Source: Marinobacterium rhizophilum DSM 18822 (GTDB taxonomy: Bacteria; Pseudomonadota; Gammaproteobacteria; Pseudomonadales; Balneatricaceae). Taken from it: a DNA stretch of 64,000 nucleotides. Positions 11,119 through 20,138 of the stretch are shown here, piece by piece; positions within the stretch are counted from its first letter, which is position 1; the number at the start of each line of letters is the position of its first letter. The stretch is from NCBI RefSeq assembly GCF_000378045.1, contig NZ_KB899098.1, positions 101,995-165,994 of the forward strand, written 5' to 3'. Under the pieces are notes generated by a model that saw nothing but the letters and a program-made list of their open reading frames with translations, made no database searches and had not been told where the DNA came from. A program made the position numbers and the translations under genes.

Positions 11119-12372
11119 CTACTCCACAACCTGATCAATAACCAGATCAAGCGCTTGCGTCTGTCCACGTACTGAAACAGGGCTCAGAATTGCAAACAGG
11201 TCACCCGGCTTGGGCTCCGGTGTTCCAGTCAGGGAAATGCGCGCGCCAACCTCGACCTCGTCAACGCCGGACAGCCGCGCCTGGGGCGTCATCGCCAGAG
11301 TATCATCCAGCACCACTTCCAGCGGCAAATCCGAGACTTTAAGCCTGACCGCCGCCAGTGGCATACGCCCCCCAACTGGGCGGGCAAATACAAAAACGGC
11401 CTGATCCGGTGACAGCGTACTGCCGAGCCCCTGCGCCAGGCTCACAGCCAGGCGGATTTGTACCGGTTCCAAGCCCGCAATGTCCGGTACCGGTTCGCCC
11501 AGCGCCTGCAACTCCTGCTGCGCACGTCGAATACCAGACCTCAGCGACTCGGCTGCGCCAGGCTCGGCCTTAACCAGCGCCCTTGACCAGTATTCAATCG
11601 CCTGGGCATAACGCTGCTGTTCAAACGCATCAATGCCCAACAACCCCAGTGCGGTCATCTCGTTCGGGTCGCGCTCAAGCGTTGCAGTCACCTGCGTACG
11701 CACCGCATCATCCATCTTGCCGCCATTGGCAAAATACAGCGCCTGGGCATACTGTCCCATCACGCCGGTGTACTGGGGTGCATCCTTGGGCAGTCGCTGC
11801 AGCACCTGCTTGAACGCCACAATACCTTCATCGAAACGCCCCGCCCCGACATAGGTGGTCGCCAGCAAATACCAGCCTTCGACATTCTCCGGCGTCACTT
11901 CCAGCTCGTGCTCCAGGCGCGCCAGCGCCTCTTCCAGCGTCGGCGTGCGGCCCTCAAAGGGGTCTGGTTGTGCCTGGCGCTCCAGCGCCAGCTCCAGACG
12001 CGGTGCACTGCCAAGTTTTGCGTACAGCCCCAGTGCACTGACCACCAGCAACAGTGCCATCACCGTGACTGTCAGTACCTGGGGAGCGCCGATTTTCGAC
12101 ATTTTCAGCGTGGCATCGCGCTCGCCCACGTCCTGCAGCAGGCTGCGCTCGAGCTCGAGCTTCAGCTCCTCGAACTCGGCCGCGGCCAGGTTGCCCTGGG
12201 CCTCTTCCTGCTCCAGTTCAGACAGGCGCTCACGATAGATGTCGATATTCTGTCGATCCCGATCCTCGGCGACTTCCTGCTGCTGCAATCTGCGCGCGCG
12301 CAGCAACGGCAACAACACAATGCCCAGTGCACAGAGTGTCAACAGAGCTATTCCGGTCCACAGACCCGCCAT
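11119..12372 (-). CDS. ccmI: c-type cytochrome biogenesis protein CcmI
   Basis: CcmI presents apocytochrome c to the haem ligation complex. It has two N-terminal membrane segments (residues about 3-24 and 97-116) separated by a cytoplasmic coiled region (LSELEQEEAQGNLAAAEFEELKLELERSLLQD), then a periplasmic TPR domain (residues about 145-285; ENVEGWYLLATTYVGAGRFDEGIVAF). A C-terminal beta-rich domain (about 300-417) resembles the CcmI/NrfG tail. The 417 residues match the separate-CcmI type found in Pseudomonas. The start ATG overlaps the stop of ccmH (TAATG). It is the last gene of the ccm operon. Confidence 0.92.
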   Translation of the reverse strand: MAGLWTGIALLTLCALGIVLLPLLRARRLQQQEVAEDRDRQNIDIYRERLSELEQEEAQGNLAAAEFEELKLELERSLLQDVGERDATLKMSKIGAPQVLTVTVMALLLVVSALGLYAKLGSAPRLELALERQAQPDPFEGRTPTLEEALARLEHELEVTPENVEGWYLLATTYVGAGRFDEGIVAFKQVLQRLPKDAPQYTGVMGQYAQALYFANGGKMDDAVRTQVTATLERDPNEMTALGLLGIDAFEQQRYAQAIEYWSRALVKAEPGAAESLRSGIRRAQQELQALGEPVPDIAGLEPVQIRLAVSLAQGLGSTLSPDQAVFVFARPVGGRMPLAAVRLKVSDLPLEVVLDDTLAMTPQARLSGVDEVEVGARISLTGTPEPKPGDLFAILSPVSVRGQTQALDLVIDQVVE

Positions 12373-12872
12373 TATTTCTTGTCCTGTTTCAGCAATTCAT
12401 CCAGCCGGTGCCGCTCGGCCGCCGACAAACCTTGCGACGGATCGAGCACGTCCGCGGGGCCGTTCCCGGCACCATCGCTGGAACCGGCCCGCTTGCGCCT
12501 GCGCGTCATCACCAGCACCACGACAGCACCGATCGCCAGCAGCACAAAGGGGCCATACCAGAGCGCCAGTGTCTGCGCAGTGACGCGCGGGCGATAGAGT
12601 ACAAACTCGCCGTAGCGTGCCACCATGAAGTCGATAATGTCCTGATCCGAGTCCCCCTGCTGCACCATGCGGTGAATTTCGGTGCGCAGGTCCTGGGCGA
12701 TGGGCGAATTGGAATCTGCGATATTCTGGTTCTGGCACTTGGGACAGCGCAGTTCTGCGGTGAGATGCTGAAAGCGCTCACGGGCCTCGTCATCCCGGAA
12801 CTCGAAACTGTCGATGGCCGCCTGTGCACTGAGCGGCAGCCAGAGCAGTAGCATGATCAGAAGCTGCCTCAT
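12372..12872 (-). CDS. ccmH: cytochrome c maturation thiol oxidoreductase CcmH
   Basis: A short (166-residue) CcmH that keeps apocytochrome CXXCH cysteines reduced for haem ligation. A signal peptide (LLIMLLLWLPLSAQA) precedes a three-helix domain carrying the active site LRCPKCQNQ at residues about 42-50. One membrane helix (residues about 104-122) and a short basic tail follow. It lacks the TPR part that is fused to CcmH in E. coli; that part is the separate ccmI here. It overlaps ccmG by four bases upstream and ccmI by one base downstream, fitting an uninterrupted operon. Confidence 0.94.
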   Translation of the reverse strand: MRQLLIMLLLWLPLSAQAAIDSFEFRDDEARERFQHLTAELRCPKCQNQNIADSNSPIAQDLRTEIHRMVQQGDSDQDIIDFMVARYGEFVLYRPRVTAQTLALWYGPFVLLAIGAVVVLVMTRRRKRAGSSDGAGNGPADVLDPSQGLSAAERHRLDELLKQDKK

Positions 12873-13408
12873 GAGCCGCTCCCGTCAAGGTCCTGCATCA
12901 GCGTGCGCAACTTGCCCCAAACCTTCTCGTTGACCTCACCCACATGGCGGTAACGCACAATGCCATCCTTGTCGAGAATGTAGGTTTCAGGCGCGCCATA
13001 GACGCCGAGATCCAGTCCGAGCGAGCCCTTGTCATCGTAGATATTCAGGGCATAGGGGTCCTCGTAGCGGGTCAGCCAGTCCTGCGCCTTGGCGCGATCA
13101 TCCTTGTAGTTGATACCGTAGATGGTCACGCCCTCTTCCTGCGCAATGCGGTTGAGCTGCTCGTGTTCCTGCTTGCAGGTCGGGCACCAGGTGGCCCAGA
13201 CATTGAGCAAAGCCGGCTTGCCCTTGAGCTCCTGCTCGCTCAGCAATCTGTTCTCGTCATACACAGAAGAGAGACTGAAACTCGGCACCGGCTTGCCGAT
13301 CAGTGCCGAGGGCAGCTCGGCCGGGTCCAATTGCAGTCCGCGCCACAGAAAAATGCCCATCACAAAGAAAATGAGCAGCGGAATAAAAACCAGCAGTCGT
13401 CTTAGCAT
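12869..13408 (-). CDS. ccmG: periplasmic thioredoxin CcmG/DsbE
   Basis: A 179-residue membrane-anchored thioredoxin that passes electrons to CcmH or apocytochrome c in the periplasm. An N-terminal membrane anchor (residues 5-24, LLVFIPLLIFFVMGIFLWRG) is followed by a thioredoxin fold with active site WATWCPTCKQE and the conserved GVYGAPETYILDKDG cis-proline region. The acidic WPTC-type motif and the GAPETY loop are typical of CcmG and separate it from general TlpA proteins. It starts 17 bp after ccmF and overlaps ccmH by four bases. Confidence 0.95.
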   Translation of the reverse strand: MLRRLLVFIPLLIFFVMGIFLWRGLQLDPAELPSALIGKPVPSFSLSSVYDENRLLSEQELKGKPALLNVWATWCPTCKQEHEQLNRIAQEEGVTIYGINYKDDRAKAQDWLTRYEDPYALNIYDDKGSLGLDLGVYGAPETYILDKDGIVRYRHVGEVNEKVWGKLRTLMQDLDGSGS

Positions 13409-13425
13409 GTTCAGAGTCCTTCAAA

Positions 13426-15384
13426 TCAGGCCGCAGCCGGCGCCTTGCGGCGCGCCTGCTTGCGATAGCGCGGGTCGGTCGCGGCCAGCAGGCCGCCGAA
13501 CGTCATCATCAAGCCGCCGAGCCAGAGCCAGCGCACATAGGGCTTGTGCTGCACGCGTATGGCCCAGGCGCCATCCCCCAGGGATTCACCCATGGCCACA
13601 TAGAGGTCACGGAACAGGCCCGCATCAATGGCCGCCTCGGTCATGACATTGCCCCGCGCCTTGTAGAAACGTTTTTCCGGGAACATCTCGGTGTATGCCT
13701 GGCCATCCTTTAATACTCGAATGCGCGCCATGTCAGAGACATAGTTGGGGCCCTGGTGCTCGCGCACACCATCGAATACAAAGGCGTATCGACCAAACTC
13801 GACCTTGTCACCGGGCGCCATGCGCAGATCCCGCGCTTCGCTGTAAAGCGATACCATGGTGACCCCGACCACCACGGCAGCAATACCCGCATGGGCCAGC
13901 ACCATGCCGCAATAGCTGCGCGACAGGCCCCGCAGGCCATCCAGCAGATTGCGCTTGCTGCGCACCTTGGCATAGAGGTCACGCAGCTGAGTGAAGGCCA
14001 CCCAGTAGGCCAGCGCCATCGCGCTGGCAGCCACTGCATTGAACTTGCCATCCATCAACAAGGGCGTTGCGATACCACACAGAATCGCCAGCAGCGCCGG
14101 TAACCAGAGCACCAGCGACAGCTGCCCCACCCGGCTCTGCTTCCAGCGCGATACGGTGCCGACACTCATAAACAGCACCAGCAGTGACATCAGCGGGATG
14201 AAAAGACTGTTGAAATACGGAGGCCCGACTGAAATCTTGCCCATGCCCAGCGCATCGATCAGCAGCGGGTACAGAGTCCCCAACAGTACCATCAGGCACA
14301 CGACCACCAGCACGATGTTGTTGACCAGCAGCATGGTTTCGCGCGACAGCAGCGCAAAGCTCGATTCACTTTTCACATGGGCTGCCCGCAGAGCGTACAG
14401 CAGCAGTGAGCCGCCAATGGAGATACCCAGCAGCGCCAATACGAAAAAGCCGCGCTCGGGATCCGTGGCAAAGGCATGCACCGAGGTCAGCACGCCGGAG
14501 CGCACCAGGAAGGTACCCAGCAGACTCAGCGAGAAGGCAAAGATCGCCAGCAGCACCGTCCAGCTTTTGAAAACGCCGCGCTTTTCGGTCACCGCCAGGC
14601 TATGTACCAGGGCCGTGCCGACAAGCCAGGGCATGAACGAGGCGTTTTCCACCGGATCCCAGAACCACCAGCCGCCCCAGCCAAGCTCGTAATAGGCCCA
14701 CCAGCTGCCCAGCGCGATACCCAGCGACAGGAATGCCCAGGCCAGAATGGTCCAGGGCCGCGACCAGCGTGCCCAGGCCGCATCCAGCCGGCCACTCAGC
14801 AGCGCCGCGATGGCAAATGCAAAGGCCACCGAGAAACCCACATAGCCCATATAGAGCATCGGCGGATGGATAATCAGGCCGATATCCTGCAACAGCGGGT
14901 TAAGGTCGCCCCCTTCCGCCGGGAAACCGGGCAACAGGCGCTCGAACGGGCTCGATGTCAGCAGCGTAAACAGAATAAAGCCCACCGCGATCATGCCCAT
15001 CACGCCCAGTACCCGCGCGAGAATATCCAGCGGCAGATCGCGACTCTTGGCGGCCACAGCCCAGGTCCAGCCACCGAGGATCAGCACCCACAGCAACAGA
15101 GAGCCTTCGTGCCCTCCCCAGACGGCACTGAACTTGTAGTGATCAGGCAAGGCGGTATTGGAGTTGGCCGCCACATAGGCCACCGAGAAATCGTCGGTCA
15201 GGAACGCATACACCAGACAGAGCATGCTGATCAGCAAAAACAGGAACAGACCACGCGCCAGCGGCCTGGCATAGCCCATCCACAGCAGATTGCCTGTACT
15301 GGCCCCGACCATCGGAACCACCGCCAGCAGCGCAGACATGCACAACGCCAGGATCAGCGCGTATTCACCGAGTTCAGGAATCAT
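13426..15384 (-). CDS. ccmF: haem lyase subunit CcmF
   Basis: A 652-residue polytopic inner-membrane protein that, with CcmH and CcmI, attaches haem from holo-CcmE to apocytochrome c. It has about 14-15 membrane segments. The periplasmic tryptophan-rich WWD signature [18 protein letters not shown] and conserved histidines (for example [15 protein letters not shown] near residues 87-101) mark the haem-handling surface. A large periplasmic loop near the C-terminus ([20 protein letters not shown]) is typical. It overlaps ccmE by four bases. Length and motif order are normal for the family. Confidence 0.97.
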   Translation of the reverse strand: MIPELGEYALILALCMSALLAVVPMVGASTGNLLWMGYARPLARGLFLFLLISMLCLVYAFLTDDFSVAYVAANSNTALPDHYKFSAVWGGHEGSLLLWVLILGGWTWAVAAKSRDLPLDILARVLGVMGMIAVGFILFTLLTSSPFERLLPGFPAEGGDLNPLLQDIGLIIHPPMLYMGYVGFSVAFAFAIAALLSGRLDAAWARWSRPWTILAWAFLSLGIALGSWWAYYELGWGGWWFWDPVENASFMPWLVGTALVHSLAVTEKRGVFKSWTVLLAIFAFSLSLLGTFLVRSGVLTSVHAFATDPERGFFVLALLGISIGGSLLLYALRAAHVKSESSFALLSRETMLLVNNIVLVVVCLMVLLGTLYPLLIDALGMGKISVGPPYFNSLFIPLMSLLVLFMSVGTVSRWKQSRVGQLSLVLWLPALLAILCGIATPLLMDGKFNAVAASAMALAYWVAFTQLRDLYAKVRSKRNLLDGLRGLSRSYCGMVLAHAGIAAVVVGVTMVSLYSEARDLRMAPGDKVEFGRYAFVFDGVREHQGPNYVSDMARIRVLKDGQAYTEMFPEKRFYKARGNVMTEAAIDAGLFRDLYVAMGESLGDGAWAIRVQHKPYVRWLWLGGLMMTFGGLLAATDPRYRKQARRKAPAAA

Positions 15385-15842
15385 TTGTTAAACACCTCGG
15401 GTTCGGGCGTAGGCAATGTACCTGCAGCCTTGAGCGCCTCGGCCACTTCGGGCGGCATGTAGTTTTCATCATGCTTGGCCAGCACTTCGACTGCGGTAAA
15501 GACACCGCGTTCATCCACCGCGCCCTGGGCCACAATGCCCTGACCTTCACGGAACAGGTCCGGCAGGATTCCGGTGTATTCGACCGGAACGGTTTGCGCG
15601 AAGTCCGTCAGCTCAAAGCGCACCAGCAGCGATTCCGTATCACGGATCACCGAGCCCTCGACCACCATGCCGCCGGCACGTATGCGCGCCCCCTCGGGAG
15701 CTTCACCGGCAACAATCTGGGTCGGCGAGTAAAACAGGTTGATGTTCTGCTTAAGGGCGAACAGCGCCAGCCCAACGGCCACCGACACACTGACCAGAAT
15801 GGCCAGCACGATGGTCAGGCGGCGTTTGCGTTTGGGGTTCAT
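15381..15842 (-). CDS. ccmE: haem chaperone CcmE
   Basis: A 153-residue periplasmic haem chaperone, anchored by one N-terminal helix (residues about 8-29). It carries haem covalently on the histidine of [13 protein letters not shown] near the end of its OB-fold. Other family marks are [12 protein letters not shown], the GGMVVEGS turn and [18 protein letters not shown]. It lies between ccmD and ccmF, overlapping both by four bases, so translation of the three is probably coupled. Nothing is missing compared with the E. coli protein. Confidence 0.96.
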   Translation of the reverse strand: MNPKRKRRLTIVLAILVSVSVAVGLALFALKQNINLFYSPTQIVAGEAPEGARIRAGGMVVEGSVIRDTESLLVRFELTDFAQTVPVEYTGILPDLFREGQGIVAQGAVDERGVFTAVEVLAKHDENYMPPEVAEALKAAGTLPTPEPEVFNK

Positions 15843-16018
15843 GACAGCTCCTTTTCTCGGCGCAGGCGGCGCGCCTGCTGGTTAAGGAACTGGCGCGTCT
15901 GGCGCAGCGGCTGCACCACATTGAGCAACACGATTGCCAGCGCTATGCCATAGGCCAGCCAGACATAGAGTCCGTGTCCGCCCATCCCAATGAAATCTGC
16001 CATACTCTCGAACTTCAC
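15839..16018 (-). CDS. ccmD: haem exporter accessory protein CcmD
   Basis: A 59-residue single-pass membrane protein that helps release holo-CcmE from the CcmABC complex. The GTG at 16018 is preferred: a GAGG ribosome site lies five bases upstream, and the product then begins like Pseudomonas CcmD ([20 protein letters not shown]). A longer frame begins at 16063 but adds residues unlike the family. The membrane helix ([20 protein letters not shown]) is followed by a basic tail (RRLRREKEL), as usual. It overlaps ccmE by four bases. Confidence 0.88.
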   Translation of the reverse strand: MKFESMADFIGMGGHGLYVWLAYGIALAIVLLNVVQPLRQTRQFLNQQARRLRREKELS

Positions 16019-16095
16019 GTTCACCTCAGCAACTTCAATCAAATTCGGTCTGCCCGCCCTCACAAGCCACGTTGCCTGTGCGGGGCGGGCTCAGT

Positions 16096-16863
16096 TCAGC
16101 GCGACTCAGCCAGCGCCTGCACCCAGGAGCTGCGCCGTTCGCGGCGAAGAATTTCGTTACGCAGTCGCAACATCAGCGACACCGCAAAGAAACAGTAAAA
16201 TCCCACCACCATAACCAGCAGCGGCAACCACATTTCAGGTGGCATGGCCGGCTTTTCGGTCAGTTTGAAGGTGGCGGGCTGGTGCAGTGTGTTCCACCAC
16301 TCCACCGAATACTTGATGATGGGAATGTTCACCAGCCCCACCAGTGACAGCACCGCGGTTGATTGCGCCGCCGTGGTGTCATTTTCGATTGCCGAGTGCA
16401 GCGCCATCACACCGAGGTACAGAAACAGCAGAATCAGCATCGAGGTCAGGCGCGCATCCCAGACCCACCAGGACCCCCAGGTCGGCTTGCCCCAGATCGC
16501 TCCGGTGGCCAGGGCCAGCAGGGCCAGGGACGCTCCCAGCGGGGCGCAGGACTTGGCCACCATGTCGGCGACCTTCATCTTCCAGATCAGCCCGATGGCA
16601 CCGGCGATCGCCATCATGATGTAACACGACTGCGCCAGTATTGCCGATGGCACATGGATATAGATGATTCTGAAACTGTTGCCCTGCTGGTAGTCCGCCG
16701 GTGCAAACAGCAAAGCCCAGACCGTTCCGCCCAGCAACAACACCAGCGCCAGTACGCCAAAGGCGGGCAGCAGCTTGCCGGTGATGTCATAGCACCAGCG
16801 TGGTGATGCCAGTTGATAGAACCAGCGCGGCATCCAGTTTTTATCGGTTTTGTTTTTGGCCAT
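16096..16863 (-). CDS. ccmC: haem exporter subunit CcmC
   Basis: A 255-residue inner-membrane protein with six membrane helices that loads haem onto CcmE. It carries the WWD motif WGSWWVWDARLTSMLILLFLY and flanking periplasmic histidines (IYIHVPSAILAQS; ALHSAIEN). The N-terminal basic segment (MAKNKTDKNWMPRWFYQLASP) is typical. It lies 10 bp after ccmB and 77 bp before the chosen ccmD start. It is distinguished from CcmF by its short length and the spacing of the histidines around the WWD motif. Confidence 0.96.
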   Translation of the reverse strand: MAKNKTDKNWMPRWFYQLASPRWCYDITGKLLPAFGVLALVLLLGGTVWALLFAPADYQQGNSFRIIYIHVPSAILAQSCYIMMAIAGAIGLIWKMKVADMVAKSCAPLGASLALLALATGAIWGKPTWGSWWVWDARLTSMLILLFLYLGVMALHSAIENDTTAAQSTAVLSLVGLVNIPIIKYSVEWWNTLHQPATFKLTEKPAMPPEMWLPLLVMVVGFYCFFAVSLMLRLRNEILRRERRSSWVQALAESR

Positions 16864-16873
16864 ATAAAATCAA

Positions 16874-17593
16874 CTATCCGCTCACAGAAATTCGTAAAGC
16901 CGCCCCGATCGCCAGCGGCGCCAGCACCACACCCAGCGCCAGCATGGCGCCCAGCAGCGCCAGATATCCAGCCAGCGGCAATCCCGTCACTGCCGCCTGC
17001 ACTGCCCCCGAGCCAAAGATCAGCACCGGGATATAGAGCGGCAGCACCAGCAACGAAATCAGTACCCCGCCCTTGCGCAGCCCAACCGTCAGCGCTGCGC
17101 CAATGGCGCCGATCAGGCTCAGCGTCGGCGTGCCAAGCAGCAAACTCAGCATCAACCCGCCCATGCCTTCGGCCGGCAAGAACAACATCACGCCCAGCAG
17201 CGGCGCCATCAGCGTCAGCGGCAGGCCCGTCATTATCCAGTGTGCCAGCACGCGCGCCAGCACAATCAGAATTAACGGCTGCGGACTCAGCAGCGCCTGC
17301 TCCAGGGTGCCGTCTTCATAGTCGGCCCGGAACAGGCTGTCCATCGACAGCAATGTCGCCAGCAGGGCTGCCACCCAGACCAGCCCCGGAGCCAACTGCG
17401 CCAGAAAACCCGGCTCCGGGCTCACCCCCAGCGGAAAGAGGGTCGCCACCATCAAAAAAAAGATCAGCGGGTTGACCAGATCGCTTCGGCTGCGAAACGC
17501 CAGCAGCAAATCACGCTTCAACGCCGCGCGAAAGACTCCTGCGGCACCGGGCCCCCGCCGCCTGGCCGGCTCATTAGTCGCTATCTCGCTCAT
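16874..17593 (-). CDS. ccmB: haem exporter permease CcmB
   Basis: A 239-residue permease with six predicted membrane helices that pairs with the ATPase CcmA in the CcmABCD complex. The family signature is visible in FRAALKRDLLLAFRSRSDLVNPLIFF and in ALLSPQPLILIVLARVLAHW. The first about 15 residues (MSEIATNEPARRRGPGA) are an extra polar extension. An internal start is possible, but the ATGA overlap of four bases with the ccmA stop favours the start given. Confidence 0.95.
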   Translation of the reverse strand: MSEIATNEPARRRGPGAAGVFRAALKRDLLLAFRSRSDLVNPLIFFLMVATLFPLGVSPEPGFLAQLAPGLVWVAALLATLLSMDSLFRADYEDGTLEQALLSPQPLILIVLARVLAHWIMTGLPLTLMAPLLGVMLFLPAEGMGGLMLSLLLGTPTLSLIGAIGAALTVGLRKGGVLISLLVLPLYIPVLIFGSGAVQAAVTGLPLAGYLALLGAMLALGVVLAPLAIGAALRISVSG

Positions 17594-18225
17594 GAAGTTC
17601 CAGCCAGTTGATCCAGATTCAGTCGACGCAGCCCGCCAAGGCGCAACTCATGGTGCGTGGTAAGGATTACCGTACCGCCCGCCGCGGCATGGCGCAGTAT
17701 CAGCTGCTCCTTTTGCGCCACCCCCTTTTTGTCGATGGCGGTAAAGGGCTCGTCCAGTATCCACAACGGCGCCTGACTGAGATACAACCGGGCCAGACTC
17801 ACTCGGCGGTGCTGCCCGGCGGATAACATGTGACAGGGCACGTCCTCATAACCGGCCAGGCCCACCTGGCGCAGCGCCATATCAATCGACGCCGTATCGG
17901 TACCGGGCTGCAGCGCAGCATACCAGCCGAGGTTTTCCTGCGGCGTCAGCGTCGCCTTTACGCCCGGCAGGTGGCCGAAATACAGCAGCGCCTGGCGGTA
18001 CTCATCGACCACCTCGGCCATGGGTTCGCCACGCCAGTACAGGTCACCTTCGTAATTACGTGACAGGCCGCTGAGGATACGCAGCAAGGTGGTCTTGCCA
18101 CTGCCGTTCTGCCCTTCAATCTGCAAAACTTCACCGGCACCCACCTCGAACGACAGGCCCTCGAACAGAACCCGCTCATCACGCTCACAGTACAGATTTT
18201 CAACTTTCAGCAACGGCTCAGCCAA
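17590..18225 (-). CDS. ccmA: haem exporter ATPase CcmA
   Basis: A 211-residue ABC ATPase driving release of holo-CcmE. Walker A is GQNGSGKTTLL (about residues 38-48), the signature is LSAGQHRRVSLARL, and Walker B is LWILDEPFTAID. The only in-frame start before an upstream stop is a TTG at 18225, preceded by GAGGG seven bases away, so a weak start codon sets the level of the first operon gene. A diverged copy of its first about 35 codons lies just upstream (18289-18402). Confidence 0.95.
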   Translation of the reverse strand: MAEPLLKVENLYCERDERVLFEGLSFEVGAGEVLQIEGQNGSGKTTLLRILSGLSRNYEGDLYWRGEPMAEVVDEYRQALLYFGHLPGVKATLTPQENLGWYAALQPGTDTASIDMALRQVGLAGYEDVPCHMLSAGQHRRVSLARLYLSQAPLWILDEPFTAIDKKGVAQKEQLILRHAAAGGTVILTTHHELRLGGLRRLNLDQLAGTS

Positions 18226-18288
18226 ACCAGGACCCTCAAAACGGCGACAGCACTCTATTCCCCTGCCTGCCCCCCATGCATATACAGC

Positions 18289-18402
18289 ACTTCACGAGCA
18301 CCCGCCTCGAACGACAGCCCCTTGAACAGAACCCGCTCTGTCACGCCCAGAGTACAGGTTCTCAACTTTCAGCAAAGGCTCAGCCAAACCAGGCCCCAAA
18401 AA
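18289..18402 (-). pseudogene. partial duplicate of the ccmA 5' end
   Basis: About 114 bases match 18128-18240, the start of ccmA with its leader, at roughly 85% by eye. The copy still encodes LAEPLLKVENLY after a TTG but then shifts frame through a one-base insertion. The offset between copies is 161 bases. It lacks the GAGGG ribosome site of the real gene, so it is most likely a non-coding remnant of a tandem duplication. Confidence 0.85.
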
Positions 18403-18498
18403 GGGTAAAGGGCTATACTCCCCAAGCATAAAGCCCGCCATTATATACAAATTCTGTGGTGCAAGCGCCGCGCATTCAACCCCTGCTTTGGAGCCATT

Positions 18499-19647
18499 TT
18501 GATACCTACTTTGGGCCCCAGCCTGCTGCTCATACAACCGTCGACCAGCGCACCGGCGTTGGCACGCCTGCTCCCCGCAGGCAGCCAACTGACGGCAACT
18601 GTTATGCAGGTGCACAGCAATGCAAGCGGCATCCAGCTGCAACTGCAGCTGCACCCCAGCGGACAACGGATCGAACTTGGCGTAAAACAGGCACTACCGA
18701 CCGGCGCGGGTGTCGTTTTGTCCCGCGACGCCAGCGGGCAGCTCCAGCTCAACCCGTTTCCCAATACGCTTTTACCTCAACCACCGACGCCCACCGCACC
18801 GGCGCCCACACAAATCCGCTCGGCGGCATCACTGGATGGCGTACTGCGCTCCAGCCTGCCCCGCCAGCAGAGTCTGGGGGACGTGCTAAATCAGCTACTG
18901 CAGCAGACACAGCCAAATCCAGGCCCGGCCAACCAGGCAACACGCCAGCTCGGCCCTATCATGCAGTCACTGTTGCACATGTTTGGCATTACCCCAGGTC
19001 AGCGCAACGCCAGCCAACCCCTGCGCCGCAATGTTGAAAAAGGCGGATTCTTTACCGAAGCCCAGCTGAGCCGTGGCGCCATCCCGTCTGCCAGCGCGCA
19101 CTCTGCCCCTGATCTCAAGGCCAGCATGGGGCAACTACAACAACTGGCCGACGCCTTGCCCCCCCAGGCCCGGGAGCAGATGCACAAGCTGCTGGGGGAT
19201 TTAATGGCCCGTGTCACTACAGCCCAGCTGCATAGCGCCAGCCAGAGCCAGGACCTGCCTGACGGGACGAGCGAACGTCACCTGGTGCTGGATTTGCCAA
19301 TACGTCTGGGTGAATGCCTGGAAAACGTGGAGCTGAGGCTCAAGCGCCACCGTGCGCGCCAGGGCGATAACCCGGCCAGCAGCCACTGGCTGGTGAGGCT
19401 GAGTTTTGATTTGCAGGCGCTGGGACCACTGGAAGCAGAGTTGCGCCTGGCGGATGATACCCGCCTGAGTGCGCGGTTCTGGGCAACGGAGCCGGACACC
19501 GCCCAGCTGATCGAACAGCGCCTGCCGGCATTTGCCAGCAACCTCAACCAACAGGGTATCCTTGTTGACGAGCTGGACTGCCACCAGGGCACCGCGCCCC
19601 GGCGCGATAACGGCATCCGCCGCCAGTTGATCAACCTTAAAACCTGA
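18499..19647 (+). CDS. FliK-like (hook-length control family) protein
   Basis: A 382-residue protein with a Pro/Gln/Ser-rich N-terminal half and a C-terminal domain (about residues 255-382) like that of flagellar hook-length control proteins. The C-domain includes LDLPIRLGECLENVELRLKR, WLVRLSFDLQALGPLEAELRL and DDTRLSARFWATEPDTAQLIEQRLPAFASNL. It is distinct from the canonical FliK at 33,848-35,623. The next gene, 12 bp on, encodes an FlhB C-domain homologue, so the pair copies the FliK/FlhB substrate-switch partnership. A similar pair sits between ccm and flagellar genes in Pseudomonas. Its exact role is unknown. Confidence 0.75.
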   Translation: MIPTLGPSLLLIQPSTSAPALARLLPAGSQLTATVMQVHSNASGIQLQLQLHPSGQRIELGVKQALPTGAGVVLSRDASGQLQLNPFPNTLLPQPPTPTAPAPTQIRSAASLDGVLRSSLPRQQSLGDVLNQLLQQTQPNPGPANQATRQLGPIMQSLLHMFGITPGQRNASQPLRRNVEKGGFFTEAQLSRGAIPSASAHSAPDLKASMGQLQQLADALPPQAREQMHKLLGDLMARVTTAQLHSASQSQDLPDGTSERHLVLDLPIRLGECLENVELRLKRHRARQGDNPASSHWLVRLSFDLQALGPLEAELRLADDTRLSARFWATEPDTAQLIEQRLPAFASNLNQQGILVDELDCHQGTAPRRDNGIRRQLINLKT

Positions 19648-19659
19648 CAAGATGACGAC

Positions 19660-19932
19660 ATGAAACCGATCAAGCCTGAAGAGGGTGCCGTTGCGCTGGG
19701 TTATGCCGCGGGGCAGCGTGCGCCGCAAGTGCTTGCCAGGGGGCGCGGTCTTATCGCCGAACAGATCATCGCCCTGGCCGAAGAACACCAGGTGCACATC
19801 CACAAAAATCCGGAGTTACTGGAAGTGCTGGTGCGACTGGAGCTGGGTGATGAAATACCCGAGGGACTTTACCAGGCGATAGCCGAGGTGATTGCCTTTG
19901 CCTACCAGCTCAAGGCCGAACCCCTCGAGTGA
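19660..19932 (+). CDS. FlhB/YscU cytoplasmic-domain homologue
   Basis: A 90-residue soluble protein matching the part of FlhB that follows the autocleavage NPTH motif. Aligned with FlhB of this window it keeps AL-Y (VALGYAAGQRAPQVLARG), A-I-ELA-EH-V, and EIP-GLY-A-AEV-AFAYQL. It has no membrane segments and no NPTH, so it cannot self-cleave. Family members are annotated as EscU/YscU/HrcU-type switch homologues, and substitution for the FlhB C-terminal fragment has been described for such proteins in other bacteria. It is probably co-transcribed with the FliK-like gene just upstream. Confidence 0.85.
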   Translation: MKPIKPEEGAVALGYAAGQRAPQVLARGRGLIAEQIIALAEEHQVHIHKNPELLEVLVRLELGDEIPEGLYQAIAEVIAFAYQLKAEPLE

Positions 19933-20007
19933 GGTGAGGTATCCATCACCGATCACTCACGACTCACGACTGACCAATTACGATTCACCAGTGGTCATTT
20001 CCCCTAT

Positions 20008-20115
20008 CGTAGGAGCTGCGTCCCGCAGCGAAGCTTTCAGGGGTTGTAGATGGCAGGTTCCACGGGGTGCCAACCCTTCGTCACGGGGTGTTCGTCGCGG
20101 GGCGCGACTCCTACG
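20008..20115. repeat. inverted pair of REP elements, family A
   Basis: Left element GTAGGAGCTGCGTCCCGCAGCGA (core hairpin GCTGCG-TCC-CGCAGC, 20009-20031). Right element (20092-20115) is the reverse complement of GTAGGAGTCGCGCCCCGCG. Both follow the GTRGGAG-hairpin-CGAA plan of the REPs in the mnmC array. A CTCACGA-rich tract lies just to the left. The pair separates two convergent genes. Confidence 0.75.
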
Positions 20116-20138
20116 GTGCGGGCCTGCGCCTACGCATA

